This document shows positions 17,232 through 25,602 of a DNA stretch of 64,000 nucleotides, one piece after another. The DNA is taken from positions 20,835 to 84,834 of the forward strand of contig NZ_CAJURR010000007.1 in assembly GCF_910589175.1 (NCBI RefSeq), in the 5' to 3' direction. Both the position numbers and the translations under genes were made by a program. The first letter of the stretch is position 1; every line of letters starts with the position of its first letter. The notes beneath the pieces are model-generated. The model was given only the letters and a program-made list of their open reading frames with translations. It searched no databases and was not told the DNA's origin. This stretch comes from an uncultured Lactobacillus sp. (lineage in GTDB: Bacteria > Bacillota > Bacilli > Lactobacillales > Lactobacillaceae).

Positions 17232-17263
17232 GGAGTTAGCATAAAGGCTAGCTCCTTATTTTG
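17225..17263. terminator. Bidirectional terminator after nrdF-like gene
   Basis: AATAAGGAGTTAGC/GCTAGCTCCTTATT around a 6-base loop, serving both convergent genes. Confidence 0.88.
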
Positions 17264-17741
17264 TCTTCTTAGTTTTTTCTTCTGGCTTTTGATAATTACG
17301 AATTACTTCAATCTTTTCTTCAATTGCTTTAACTAGTAATGCACTATATTTTTCTGGATCGGCTACAATCTCATCACTTGAACCCAAGATATCGATTCGG
17401 AAGTGAGAAACATTTACATATTCTGAAATAGTTTCAAAATAAATATTTACTTCATATTCATCCTCATTGTTACAAAAGTTGCTAATTTTTTTGTAGTTAG
17501 CAAATGGAAGATTAATGATATTACTTTCAAGGGCAAAAGTCATTGGTCTTCTTCCACTAATGGCCAGCTGCGTTTGAATGAGAGAGTCATGTTTAAAAGC
17601 CTGCACAGCTTCATTGATCATTTTAGCTACAATATTTTTTAATTTTGTCTTAGTGATTTCGCTATATTTAATTGTCTCAAGATCTTGAAGATAATCTTGT
17701 TCTTCAATTTTTTTAGTTATTTCTTCTTGTTTAATTTTCAC
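17256..17741 (-). CDS. Hypothetical protein, 161 aa
   Basis: A mostly charged, soluble protein with Lys/Glu-rich ends and a middle region of alternating hydrophobic residues. I do not recognise a family or motif. It is a single gene with a terminator shared with the nrdF-like gene. There is no signal peptide or membrane segment, so it is likely cytosolic. Confidence 0.65.
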   Translation of the reverse strand: MKIKQEEITKKIEEQDYLQDLETIKYSEITKTKLKNIVAKMINEAVQAFKHDSLIQTQLAISGRRPMTFALESNIINLPFANYKKISNFCNNEDEYEVNIYFETISEYVNVSHFRIDILGSSDEIVADPEKYSALLVKAIEEKIEVIRNYQKPEEKTKKTK

Positions 17742-17826
17742 GATAAAAATTCCTTTGTGTATCCTTTTTCATTACTAAGATACTCAATAAATCTTTTTCA
17801 TGCAACTACAAAAATTAACTACTCGT

Positions 17827-18168
17827 CTAATCAAGTTGCAAAGCAAAACTAAGTAATTCCATTACTTTAAGCATATCTTCTGGTCTAAGATGATCTGCTG
17901 GTTTTTCATCTAGCAATCTCATTCTAGAAAAAGTTTGAATTTGAGCTGCATTTACACGACCATGAATATGATATCCGAATAAGTCCAAGTAGGTAGGGAA
18001 ATGGTTACCGTGGGATGTAATTGGACAAACCATTAGGTAATTAGTCTTTTCATTATATGAATTAGACGATACGACTACCGCAGGATGTTTTCCCTTCATT
18101 TCTTGTCCAACGGACGGTGAAAAATCCGCCCACACAATATCTCCCTGTTTAAATTTATTCTTCGGCAT
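17827..18168 (-). CDS. mazF: MazF-like toxin (endoribonuclease)
   Basis: 113 residues from ATG 18168 (MPKNKFKQGDIVWADFSP). The PemK/MazF fold shows as QGDIVWADF, then GKHPAVVVSS and YLMVCPITS. MazF cuts mRNA at short sequences unless bound by MazE. The gene overlaps mazE by 14 bases, the usual toxin-antitoxin coupling. A longer upstream frame is present but would run into mazE without a ribosome site. Confidence 0.88.
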   Translation of the reverse strand: MPKNKFKQGDIVWADFSPSVGQEMKGKHPAVVVSSNSYNEKTNYLMVCPITSHGNHFPTYLDLFGYHIHGRVNAAQIQTFSRMRLLDEKPADHLRPEDMLKVMELLSFALQLD

Positions 18169-18406
18169 GACGTAATTCCTCCATAGCCATATTTTCCCAA
18201 GCTTCCCTTTCTGGTCCTGGTACATCTTCAAATTTAGCATCGGAGGTATAAGGATTAGAAATTTTCGGTATTAAGATCAAACTTCCATCAGCTTTCTGAT
18301 GAATTGCATACTCAGTTCCTACCTCTACTTTAAAAGAAGCAGGTAGTGAAAAGCCAACTGAATTACCGACCTTTTGAGTTACAATATGATGAATAGATAT
18401 TTTCAT
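18155..18406 (-). CDS. mazE: MazE-like antitoxin
   Basis: 83 residues with an AbrB/SpoVT swapped-hairpin N-terminus (QKVGNSVGFSLPASFKVEVGTEY) for DNA binding and an acidic C-terminus (EDVPGPEREAW) that would wrap MazF. It precedes mazF in the operon and probably autoregulates it. A structured RNA is encoded just upstream on the same strand, ending in a terminator before mazE. Confidence 0.85.
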   Translation of the reverse strand: MKISIHHIVTQKVGNSVGFSLPASFKVEVGTEYAIHQKADGSLILIPKISNPYTSDAKFEDVPGPEREAWENMAMEELRHAEE

Positions 18407-18450
18407 AAGTTTTTACCTCATTAAGTTACTTTCAAAGATATTGTAGTACT

Positions 18451-18488
18451 AAAAAAGACTAACTTTCAAAAGAAAGCTAGTCTTTTTT
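18451..18488. terminator. Terminator of the structured RNA upstream of mazEF
   Basis: AAAAAAGACTAACTTTC and GAAAGCTAGTCTTTTTT arms with one mismatch, a short loop and runs on both sides. Confidence 0.85.
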
Positions 18489-18630
18489 GCGAGAAACATA
18501 CAAAAGTATGTCAGGGTCTTTGTTTCACAGCCAAAGTAGCCCATCATCAGCACTTCCCGTGCTTTGACTTCGAAAGTCTAGATGATCTCTGTCAAAGAAC
18601 GCATCTCGCGTTTTCCTCGACTCGTCGCAT
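18489..18630 (-). ncRNA. Unassigned structured RNA with its own promoter and terminator
   Basis: Read on the minus strand, about 142 bases fold locally: AACGC/GCGTT hairpin, long arm TCTTTG...CAAAGA plus ACAG/CTGT and GATCATC/GATGAT enclosing GACTT/AAGTC and AGCAC/GTGCT hairpins, then ACATAC/GTATGT, with GCGA/TCGC closing the ends. It is followed by an intrinsic terminator, giving about 180 bases in total. GC content is above its surroundings. It is not RNase P, tmRNA or SRP RNA by sequence. 6S RNA is the nearest size class, but the branched shape fits poorly. Confidence 0.6.
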
Positions 18631-18635
18631 TTACT

Positions 18636-18644
18636 ATTATACCA
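18636..18644 (-). promoter_or_regulatory. Extended -10 promoter of the structured RNA
   Basis: TGGTATAAT (TG-N-TATAAT) on the minus strand, overlapping the stop of the exporter gene, 6 bases before the RNA. There is no clear -35. Confidence 0.55.
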
Positions 18645-19107
18645 AATTTTTCTTATTTTTTCTATTTTGACGCTTCTTGAAAAAGATTTCTCCGATTAAC
18701 TGTGCCAGCATAAAGCCCATCGCTATTGCTATTGTGACAATTGCTACCCTTAGGATCAAATCTTCTGCATCAGATAACTGACCTTCTACCATCGCACGCA
18801 CTGCCTGATAGGCGGGTACACCTGGAACTAAAGGAACTACACCCGGAATATTAAAAACAGTTACTGGACACTTTTTAATGCGAGCAAATACCAGACCTAA
18901 AATTCCAACACAGAGCGCCCCTAAAAGATTAGACCCTAATCGTCCAACACCAATTCTATTTGCCAGCCAGTATAGAATCCAACCTGCACTTCCGCTAATG
19001 CCACATAAAACTAAGGCACGGTGCGGGACGTTAATAATTAATCCAAATCCAACAGCTGCAAGCCACGCAAATACCAAATTAATAATGATCTCTAACCAAA
19101 AAGGCAT
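18637..19107 (-). CDS. Threonine/serine exporter family membrane protein (DUF3815/YjjB type)
   Basis: 156 residues with four or five membrane segments, the second half of a split ThrE-type exporter. The start at ATG 19107 overlaps the stop of its partner (TAATG), so the two are translated together. The pair PGVPAYQAVRAMVEG and the basic tail are typical. It probably exports small amino or organic acids with its partner; the substrate is not certain. Confidence 0.82.
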   Translation of the reverse strand: MPFWLEIIINLVFAWLAAVGFGLIINVPHRALVLCGISGSAGWILYWLANRIGVGRLGSNLLGALCVGILGLVFARIKKCPVTVFNIPGVVPLVPGVPAYQAVRAMVEGQLSDAEDLILRVAIVTIAIAMGFMLAQLIGEIFFKKRQNRKNKKNLV

Positions 19108-19889
19108 TACATCACACCCCACAACAACTTAATTGCAATACCAATTCCGCCACCTAAAGCAATTGCTGTTAAAACGGCCTCGGTGGTCCGAGCCATTCCT
19201 GATAGTAAATCGCCACCAAATAAGTCACGCAATGCATTAGTGATTGCTACACCTGGCACCAAAGTCATCAAGGAACCAATCAAAATATTATCAACGACAA
19301 GCTTAGGGAAGATTTTACATGTCAAAATAGTAATAACACCCATAAATATTGCAGTTACCATCTCAGCTAAAAAACGAATATTAGTATAGCGCTTAATAGC
19401 TAAATAAAGTGCATAAGATACACCACCAATTACAGCAGCTGCCGGGAAATCAATCCAATCATAATCATCCATAAACAAGACCATCAAAGTAGGACTTAAA
19501 ATAGCAGCTCCAATAATTTGAAGCCAAATTGGAAAGTCTGGAATCGAAATGGAAACCTGTTTTAAACGATCTTGTAATTCCTTTAATGTTATTTCTTTAG
19601 CCGCGAATTCACGTGATAATTCATTAACCCGGTCTACTAATTCCAAGTTAATATTTCTTTTTTTAACTTGTGTAACCTGAGTATAAGAGTGTTCACCTAA
19701 ACTCATAAAAATTCCAGTTGGAGTCGTAAAACATCTTGCACCAGTAATTCCGGCATTACGCGCTATTCTCATCATCGTATCTTCAACTCGATAAGTTTCA
19801 CTGCCGCCTTCAATCATTAATCTTCCCGCTTTCAAGCAGGTATCTAAAACTTCAGCAGCATAATCTTGACTTACACGCTCTTTTTCCAT
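19107..19889 (-). CDS. Threonine/serine exporter family protein (DUF1212/YjjP type)
   Basis: 260 residues: a soluble N-terminal half with the DUF1212 pattern (LDTCLKAGRLMIEGGSETYRVEDTM) and about five membrane segments in the C-terminal half. Together with the DUF3815 partner downstream it corresponds to a full-length ThrE. It lies 16 bases after the ABC-F gene in the same orientation and may be cotranscribed with it. Confidence 0.85.
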   Translation of the reverse strand: MEKERVSQDYAAEVLDTCLKAGRLMIEGGSETYRVEDTMMRIARNAGITGARCFTTPTGIFMSLGEHSYTQVTQVKKRNINLELVDRVNELSREFAAKEITLKELQDRLKQVSISIPDFPIWLQIIGAAILSPTLMVLFMDDYDWIDFPAAAVIGGVSYALYLAIKRYTNIRFLAEMVTAIFMGVITILTCKIFPKLVVDNILIGSLMTLVPGVAITNALRDLFGGDLLSGMARTTEAVLTAIALGGGIGIAIKLLWGVM

Positions 19890-19905
19890 TTCAATCCTCT
19901 AAATA

Positions 19906-21453
19906 TTATCCATTATTCATCTTCTCAATATCAATTGTTTTATCCACCCAATTTCCTCTAAAGAAATCTCTCTCGTGGCTAACAATAATTACTCCACCAT
20001 TAAATTCAACAATTGCCTTTCTTAAAGAATCTTTTGTAGCAATATCTAAGTGATTTGTTGGTTCATCTAAGAATAGTAAATTAGATGGTTCAAACTGCAT
20101 CTTAGCTAACTTAACCTTCTCTTGTTCTCCACCAGAAAGTTCTTTTAAAGGACTCATAGCCTGCTGTGCAGTTAACCCCATTCTTGCTAAGGCTTGTCGT
20201 AATTCTCTAGGACGCAGACGTGGAAATTCTTCTTGTAAATATTGCAAAGGTGTCATATTTTTATTAGGCCAAGCCAGATCTTGTTGAAAATAGGCAAGCT
20301 TAGCTGTTGAAGATAATTCAAAACTACCATAAATTGGTTTTAATTTTCCTAGTAAAGTCTTTAGCAACGTGGTTTTTCCGATTCCATTAAAACCTGTTAC
20401 AGCTACTTTTTCTCCATTTCCAACAGAAAAGTTAAAGGCTGATTTTACTAAAGCTTGTTCATATCCAATTACTAAATCTTGAGTTTGCAAAAGTAGATTT
20501 GATGCAGTGTCAACATAAGGGAAAAGGACATGGGCCTTTTTATTATTTTGTGGTGGCGTTAAAATTTCCATCTTCGCTAGCTGTTTTTCCCGCGATTTAG
20601 CACTTTTAGATCTAGAACCAGCTTTATTTTTTCTAATATATGCCTCAGTCTTTTGAATTTTTCTTTGCTGGTTGGCATAAGCCTTTAAATAGCTTTCTCG
20701 GTCAGCTTCCTTTTGACGAAGTGCATGCTTTAAATCACCTGTATAGCGCGTAATAGTTCCAAAATCAATGTCAATAATACAGTTAGTGATTCTACCTAAA
20801 AAATCATAATCGTGTGAAACAACGATAAAAGCGCCCTCAAAGTTATTCAAATAGTCTGCAAGCCAGTCAATATGATTAACATCTAAGTAGTTTGTCGGCT
20901 CATCTAAAACCAGTACGTCTGGATTTTGTAAAAGAAGCTTAGCCAAAATCAACTTAGATCTTTGTCCACCAGAAAGTTTTGATACATCCCGGCTATAACC
21001 CAAATCCGCTAATCCTAACCCTGTCGCTACACGGTCAATTTTGGTATCAATATCGTAAAATTCTTTTTCCTCAAGTAAAGTCTGAATCTTACCTGCCTTT
21101 TCTAAGAGAGCTTCATCCCCATTTTCACCATATTTCACATAGAGCTCATTTAATTCTTTTTCTTTATCAAAAAGATCACTAAAGGCAGTCTGCAAAAATT
21201 CCTTAAGCTCTAAACCTTCTTCAAGCTTGGCATATTGATCTAGGTACCCAACGTGAATTTTATTTTGCCATTTAACTTCGCCATCATCCTGCGTGATTTC
21301 ACCAGTTAAAATCTTAATTAAAGTTGATTTACCAACTCCGTTTTGCCCTGTTACCCCCATATGGTCTTCTTTATTTAAGACAAAATTTGCGTCTTCATAT
21401 AAAGTTTTATCAATAAATGTCTGACTTAAATTTTTAACTGTTAGTAAACTCAT
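19906..21453 (-). CDS. ABC-F family ATPase (ribosome-associated translation factor or resistance protein)
   Basis: 515 residues with two ABC ATPase domains and no membrane part. Walker A GQNGVGKST and GFNGIGKTT, signatures LSGGQRSK and LSGGEQEK, and Walker B VLVLDEPTNYLD and LLFLDEPTNHLD are present, with the ABC-F linker (Lys/Arg-rich, about 245-310) between. ABC-F proteins bind the ribosomal E site. It is close to the YfmM size class and is not clearly a drug-resistance type. Its ATG overlaps the stop of the upstream membrane-protein gene (TAATG). Confidence 0.88.
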   Translation of the reverse strand: MSLLTVKNLSQTFIDKTLYEDANFVLNKEDHMGVTGQNGVGKSTLIKILTGEITQDDGEVKWQNKIHVGYLDQYAKLEEGLELKEFLQTAFSDLFDKEKELNELYVKYGENGDEALLEKAGKIQTLLEEKEFYDIDTKIDRVATGLGLADLGYSRDVSKLSGGQRSKLILAKLLLQNPDVLVLDEPTNYLDVNHIDWLADYLNNFEGAFIVVSHDYDFLGRITNCIIDIDFGTITRYTGDLKHALRQKEADRESYLKAYANQQRKIQKTEAYIRKNKAGSRSKSAKSREKQLAKMEILTPPQNNKKAHVLFPYVDTASNLLLQTQDLVIGYEQALVKSAFNFSVGNGEKVAVTGFNGIGKTTLLKTLLGKLKPIYGSFELSSTAKLAYFQQDLAWPNKNMTPLQYLQEEFPRLRPRELRQALARMGLTAQQAMSPLKELSGGEQEKVKLAKMQFEPSNLLFLDEPTNHLDIATKDSLRKAIVEFNGGVIIVSHERDFFRGNWVDKTIDIEKMNNG

Positions 21454-21836
21454 TATTTTCTCTCTTTTTCATTTGATAATTGACGCTGCCGATCATATTC
21501 TTGAAGCGCATTTAAGACTTTTGGCCATTGTCTTTTAGGGATAATTAATTGAAGCTTATTGTGATAAATTGGGAAGTCACTAGCCTTCATCCCAGTTATT
21601 TTAGCAAGTTCTTCATCTGTTAAATGATATTTAGCTACAATTGCCTTAATTTCATAAGAAGCATGTCCTCTAAAATATGACAGAACATAAAAGAAAGCCG
21701 CAAAAATTCCAGCACTTAAAATAGCCATTGATACAGAAAAATGGAAGGTTCTCTGTGCAATAAAAAACACTGCAATAAATGCAATAAGGGCTGATATTAC
21801 CCCATAAATAACTGGAAAATACTTAGTTTGCTTCAT
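21453..21836 (-). CDS. Small membrane protein of unknown function
   Basis: 127 residues from ATG 21836, about eight bases after AAGGATG. Two membrane segments (about 5-30 and 33-52) are followed by a soluble C-terminus of about 70 residues ending in a charged tail. It is translationally coupled to the ABC-F gene. No family is recognised. Confidence 0.65.
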   Translation of the reverse strand: MKQTKYFPVIYGVISALIAFIAVFFIAQRTFHFSVSMAILSAGIFAAFFYVLSYFRGHASYEIKAIVAKYHLTDEELAKITGMKASDFPIYHNKLQLIIPKRQWPKVLNALQEYDRQRQLSNEKERK

Positions 21837-22060
21837 TTTTTCATCATCCTTTTTATTACACTGATCTTTCAAATATTACATTAAATTTACGTAATTGAAG
21901 TTTTTGTAAAAAAATGTAAATTTCGCTTTAATTTACTGCAATAATCCTCTTCTATAATACAGTTTGTTAAGTAAATTAAAAACGACTTTTTAAATATCAC
22001 TAGTGTAACATGATTACCATTTAATTATTATTAAATTTAAACTTAAAAGGAGTAAACACT

Positions 22061-22333
22061 TTGACACACAAGAAGGGAATTTCAACAGCGCTTATTGTAT
22101 TATTAGGCTTTGGCTTTTTAACTAATTCAGTTACTACTTCTCAGGCAGCTGATCAAGATACCAATTTTAATGTGTCTAAAAGCCTAGTTGAAAATACCAT
22201 TAAACCAACTCTCCTAAGTAAAAAGTTCAAAGAAGATCAAATAAAAGAAGAAAAGGAAAATAAATTAGCCGATATCAAGTTTGAAGAAAAAAGACTTAGT
22301 CAAGAAAACCCAAATTCTGAATTAGATAACTAA
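22061..22333 (+). CDS. Small secreted protein
   Basis: 90 residues starting at TTG 22061 behind AAAAGGAG. A clear signal peptide (ISTALIVLLGFGFLTNS, cleavage near SQA-AD) is followed by about 57 charged residues, mostly Lys and Glu and helical. It has no Cys and no sortase signal. The mature peptide may be coiled-coil or disordered. No family is recognised. It stands alone, with a TATAAT at 21953-21958 about 100 bases upstream. Confidence 0.65.
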   Translation: MTHKKGISTALIVLLGFGFLTNSVTTSQAADQDTNFNVSKSLVENTIKPTLLSKKFKEDQIKEEKENKLADIKFEEKRLSQENPNSELDN

Positions 22334-22401
22334 AACTTTACAAACAACAGTTGCAGTTACAGGCTAAAATCACTAAGATAGAATCATCAACAGATATACT
22401 A

Positions 22402-22435
22402 AAAAAAGCAGTTAGCATTTTGCTAGCTGCTTTTT
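22402..22435. terminator. Bidirectional terminator
   Basis: AAGCAGTTAGCA/TGCTAGCTGCTT with flanking A and T tracts, between convergent genes. Confidence 0.85.
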
Positions 22436-22437
22436 AC

Positions 22438-23562
22438 TTAATTACCATCCCATGGAATAGTATCAGAATCTTTGTCATAAATTACATAATTTCTGAAGTC
22501 TTCTGGATCATTCCAATTTAAACCTTGCTGTAGACTATTTTGTCTTGTTTCTTGGTTATGAAGTTTTTCCTGTTTTAATCCTAAACTAGAGCGAACTAAA
22601 TCCGATACGCGTTGTAGTTCCTTTGTAGAGGCCACTTGCATCGCTGCAGCTCCAATCCAAACATTATGTCCTTGAATATAGCCACTCTTAATATTCTGAG
22701 TACATCCGCGGTAATTCATTGCAATTGAAAGCATATCATCAAAAGTCAGATTAGTTTTAACATACTTGGCAAAGACCTTAAGAATCTTGCGATAGTTAGT
22801 GATTGAATTAACTGACATCCCTTTACGTACAATGTCATTAATTACCTGTCTTTGTCTCATTTGTCGACCGTAATCACCTTTTGGATCTTCTTTACGCATC
22901 CGCACATAGTCTAATGCCTCTTTGCCATTTAAGTGCTGTTTTCCCTTCTTAAAATGCGTGTGATAAGTAAAGGTAAATGGCACATTAACATCTACTCCGC
23001 CCAAAGCTTCTACCATACTTTCTAGAGCTTTCATATTAACTTCCATATAGTAGTTAACTGGTGTATTTAAAAGTGCTTTTACTGTCCGAGTTGCTCCTTT
23101 GCTTCCGCCAACTTGATAAGCAGAGTTAACCCGGAACATGTAGTACTTTCCTTCTCCGCGTCCGTCACCTTTGATATCAGCTAACAAGTCTCTAGGAATT
23201 GAGGTCATTGTTGCTTCTTTTTTCTCTGGATTCATAGTGGCTAAGATCATCGTATCGGAATTTCCCCGGTCATGCCTGCCTTCAATTCCTTGATCGACGC
23301 CAAGAATTAGAATTGAAATTGGCTTTTTCTGAGAAATCAATTGCGAAGTTTTTCCTGTGCCTCGATAAGCTTGTTGTACTGAACTCATAGCCGAGAAGTA
23401 GGCATGAGCAAAGTAAGCTACACTTCCACAAACAAGTAAAATTGATAAGAGGCCTACCAAACGAGCAAAACTATTTCCATTTTTATAATCCTTTTTACTC
23501 GCCGCAAATACATTATTTCTTTTTAGTTTTTTGCTTGGTCTCTTGGGTTCCTCAGGTCTCAT
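22438..23562 (-). CDS. LytR-CpsA-Psr (LCP) family glycopolymer transferase
   Basis: 374 residues: a basic cytoplasmic tail, one membrane segment (about 33-56) and an LCP domain (about 80-330). Its pattern includes ILILGVDQG, RGNSDTMILATMN, TSIPRDLLADI and LGGVDVNVPF, with the conserved Arg and Asp residues for pyrophosphate binding. LCP enzymes attach teichoic acid or polysaccharide to peptidoglycan outside the cell. It is a single gene. Confidence 0.9.
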   Translation of the reverse strand: MRPEEPKRPSKKLKRNNVFAASKKDYKNGNSFARLVGLLSILLVCGSVAYFAHAYFSAMSSVQQAYRGTGKTSQLISQKKPISILILGVDQGIEGRHDRGNSDTMILATMNPEKKEATMTSIPRDLLADIKGDGRGEGKYYMFRVNSAYQVGGSKGATRTVKALLNTPVNYYMEVNMKALESMVEALGGVDVNVPFTFTYHTHFKKGKQHLNGKEALDYVRMRKEDPKGDYGRQMRQRQVINDIVRKGMSVNSITNYRKILKVFAKYVKTNLTFDDMLSIAMNYRGCTQNIKSGYIQGHNVWIGAAAMQVASTKELQRVSDLVRSSLGLKQEKLHNQETRQNSLQQGLNWNDPEDFRNYVIYDKDSDTIPWDGN

Positions 23563-23725
23563 TAATTTTTAACTCCTCTGAAAATCAGCTTACCTTTTCA
23601 TAATACAAAATCACTTAGTTAAGCACATTAAATTCATTATTAAAAAATTTTTATTTTTTAGCAAGCGAAATAATGTTCTATAATGGTGATTAATAAAAAT
23701 TATCTGGCAGAAAGAAGGAAAAAAT

Positions 23726-25534
23726 ATGGCTCTTCCAACAAGAAATGAAGTATCTGATGATCTCAAGTGGGATCTTAGTCGTGTTTTTAAAGACGATCAA
23801 GAATGGGAACAAGAATATAATCAGGTTGAAACCGAAATTAAAAACTTAGGTAGATTTAAAGGAAATCTTGCTCAATCTGGCAAGGACTTATATGAAGGTA
23901 TTACAGAAATTTTATCTGTAAATCGTCGTTTAGAAAAAGTGTATGTTTATGCTACTATGTCAAGCGACGTTGATACTAGCAATACTCATTACTTGGGCTT
24001 TGTTGCTAAAGCTCAAAGCTTAGCTAACCAAATGAGTGCTGCTATCTCCTTTGTCGATCCTGAAATTTTATCTATCCCAGAAGAGACACTTGCTAAATTT
24101 ATGCAAGATGAACCACGTTTAAAAGAATATCAACACCGACTTGAACAAATTACTCAGAAACGTCCTCATACTTTACCAGCAAGTGAAGAAAAAATTATTG
24201 CCGCTGCTGGAGATGCAATGGGAACTTCAGCTAATACTTTCAATGTTTTAACTAATTCTGATATGGACTATGGCTATGTTCAAGATGAAGACGGAGAGAT
24301 GGTCCAATTATCTGATGGCCTATATTCACTTCTAATTCAGTCACAAGATAGAAATGTTCGCAAAAATGCATTTGATGTTATGTATGCAAGCTACGGCCAG
24401 TTTGAAAATAGTCTCGCTTCAACTTTATCAGGTGAAGTAAAAGCCCACAATTTTAATGCTCAAGTACATAAATACAATTCAGCTCGAGAAGCTGCTTTAA
24501 GTGAAAATGGCGTACCAACAGCTGTTTACGATACATTGATTAAAGAGGTAAATAGTCATCTCAATTTACTTCATCGCTATGTTGGTTTAAGAAAAAAGAT
24601 TTTAGGTCTTTCTGACCTACAAATGTATGATATGTATGTTCCATTAACAGGTGAGCCAAGTCTTTCTTATAACTTTGAAGAATCAAAAAATGAGGCTAGA
24701 CGAGCCTTAGCGCCATTAGGAAAAGATTACCTTGAACATGTTGACCACATCTTTAATAATCGTGTAATTGATGTAGTTGAAAGCAAAAATAAGGTGACCG
24801 GTGCCTATTCGGGTGGTTCTTATGATACTGATCCATATGAATTATTAAATTGGGAGGATAATCTTGATTCTCTCTATACTCTAGTTCACGAAACTGGACA
24901 CTCAGTGCATTCTTGGTATACAAGAAATACTCAGCCATATGTATATGGAGACTACCCAATTTTTGTTGCTGAAATTGCATCAACAACCAATGAAAATATT
25001 TTAACTGAATACTTCTTAGATAAGATTACTGATCCTAAAACACGCGCATTTGTTTTGAATCACTATCTTGATTCATTTAAGGGTACACTCTTCCGTCAAA
25101 CACAATTTGCAGAATTTGAGCAGTTTATTCATGAAGCCGACGCAAATGGTCAACCATTAACTGCCGATGTCCTTGATGAATTTTATGGTAATTTAAACCA
25201 AAGATATTATGGTGATAGTGTAGAACCAGGCGGAGATATTGCTAAAGAATGGGCACGGATTCCTCACTTCTATTACAACTTCTATGTTTACCAATATGCA
25301 ACAGGTTTTGCTGCTGCTACAGCCCTTGCAAATAATGTTGTTCATGGTACTGACGAAGAACGTACAGCTTATATTAATTTCTTAAAAGCTGGCTCTTCAG
25401 ATTATCCAACAGAAATAATGAAACATGCTGGTGTCGATATGACAAAGGCGGATTACTTAAGAGACGCATTTAATACTTTTGAAAAACGACTTAATGAGTT
25501 TGAAAAAATCGTTAATGAATTAAAAACAGTTTAG
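23726..25534 (+). CDS. pepF: Oligoendopeptidase F
   Basis: 602 residues, an M3 zinc metallopeptidase. The zinc motif HETGH is at residues 388-392 and the third ligand Glu lies in FVAEIAST. PepF cleaves 7-17-residue peptides in the cytosol as part of peptide use. TATAAT at 23679-23684 precedes it, and GAAGGA lies before ATG 23726. It is a single gene with a bidirectional terminator. Length is typical of the family. Confidence 0.95.
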   Translation: MALPTRNEVSDDLKWDLSRVFKDDQEWEQEYNQVETEIKNLGRFKGNLAQSGKDLYEGITEILSVNRRLEKVYVYATMSSDVDTSNTHYLGFVAKAQSLANQMSAAISFVDPEILSIPEETLAKFMQDEPRLKEYQHRLEQITQKRPHTLPASEEKIIAAAGDAMGTSANTFNVLTNSDMDYGYVQDEDGEMVQLSDGLYSLLIQSQDRNVRKNAFDVMYASYGQFENSLASTLSGEVKAHNFNAQVHKYNSAREAALSENGVPTAVYDTLIKEVNSHLNLLHRYVGLRKKILGLSDLQMYDMYVPLTGEPSLSYNFEESKNEARRALAPLGKDYLEHVDHIFNNRVIDVVESKNKVTGAYSGGSYDTDPYELLNWEDNLDSLYTLVHETGHSVHSWYTRNTQPYVYGDYPIFVAEIASTTNENILTEYFLDKITDPKTRAFVLNHYLDSFKGTLFRQTQFAEFEQFIHEADANGQPLTADVLDEFYGNLNQRYYGDSVEPGGDIAKEWARIPHFYYNFYVYQYATGFAAATALANNVVHGTDEERTAYINFLKAGSSDYPTEIMKHAGVDMTKADYLRDAFNTFEKRLNEFEKIVNELKTV

Positions 25535-25557
25535 TAAAAACACAAATATATTTGTAA

Positions 25558-25599
25558 ACAAAAAGTTCTTGATCTAATTTCTGAGATCAAGAACTTTTT
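25558..25599. terminator. Bidirectional terminator after pepF
   Basis: AAAAGTTCTTGATCT/AGATCAAGAACTTTT hairpin between convergent genes. Confidence 0.9.
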
Positions 25600-25602
25600 A
25601 AT

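Noticed and set aside
18500..18560. Hammerhead-like CTGATGA ... GAAAC in the structured RNA
   Set aside because: The bases between them do not form stem II and no NUH cleavage site fits.
21905..21920. TGTAAA-N4-TGTAAA as a WalR box upstream of the small secreted protein
   Set aside because: The spacer is 4 instead of 5 bases and lies in an A-run, so chance is likely.
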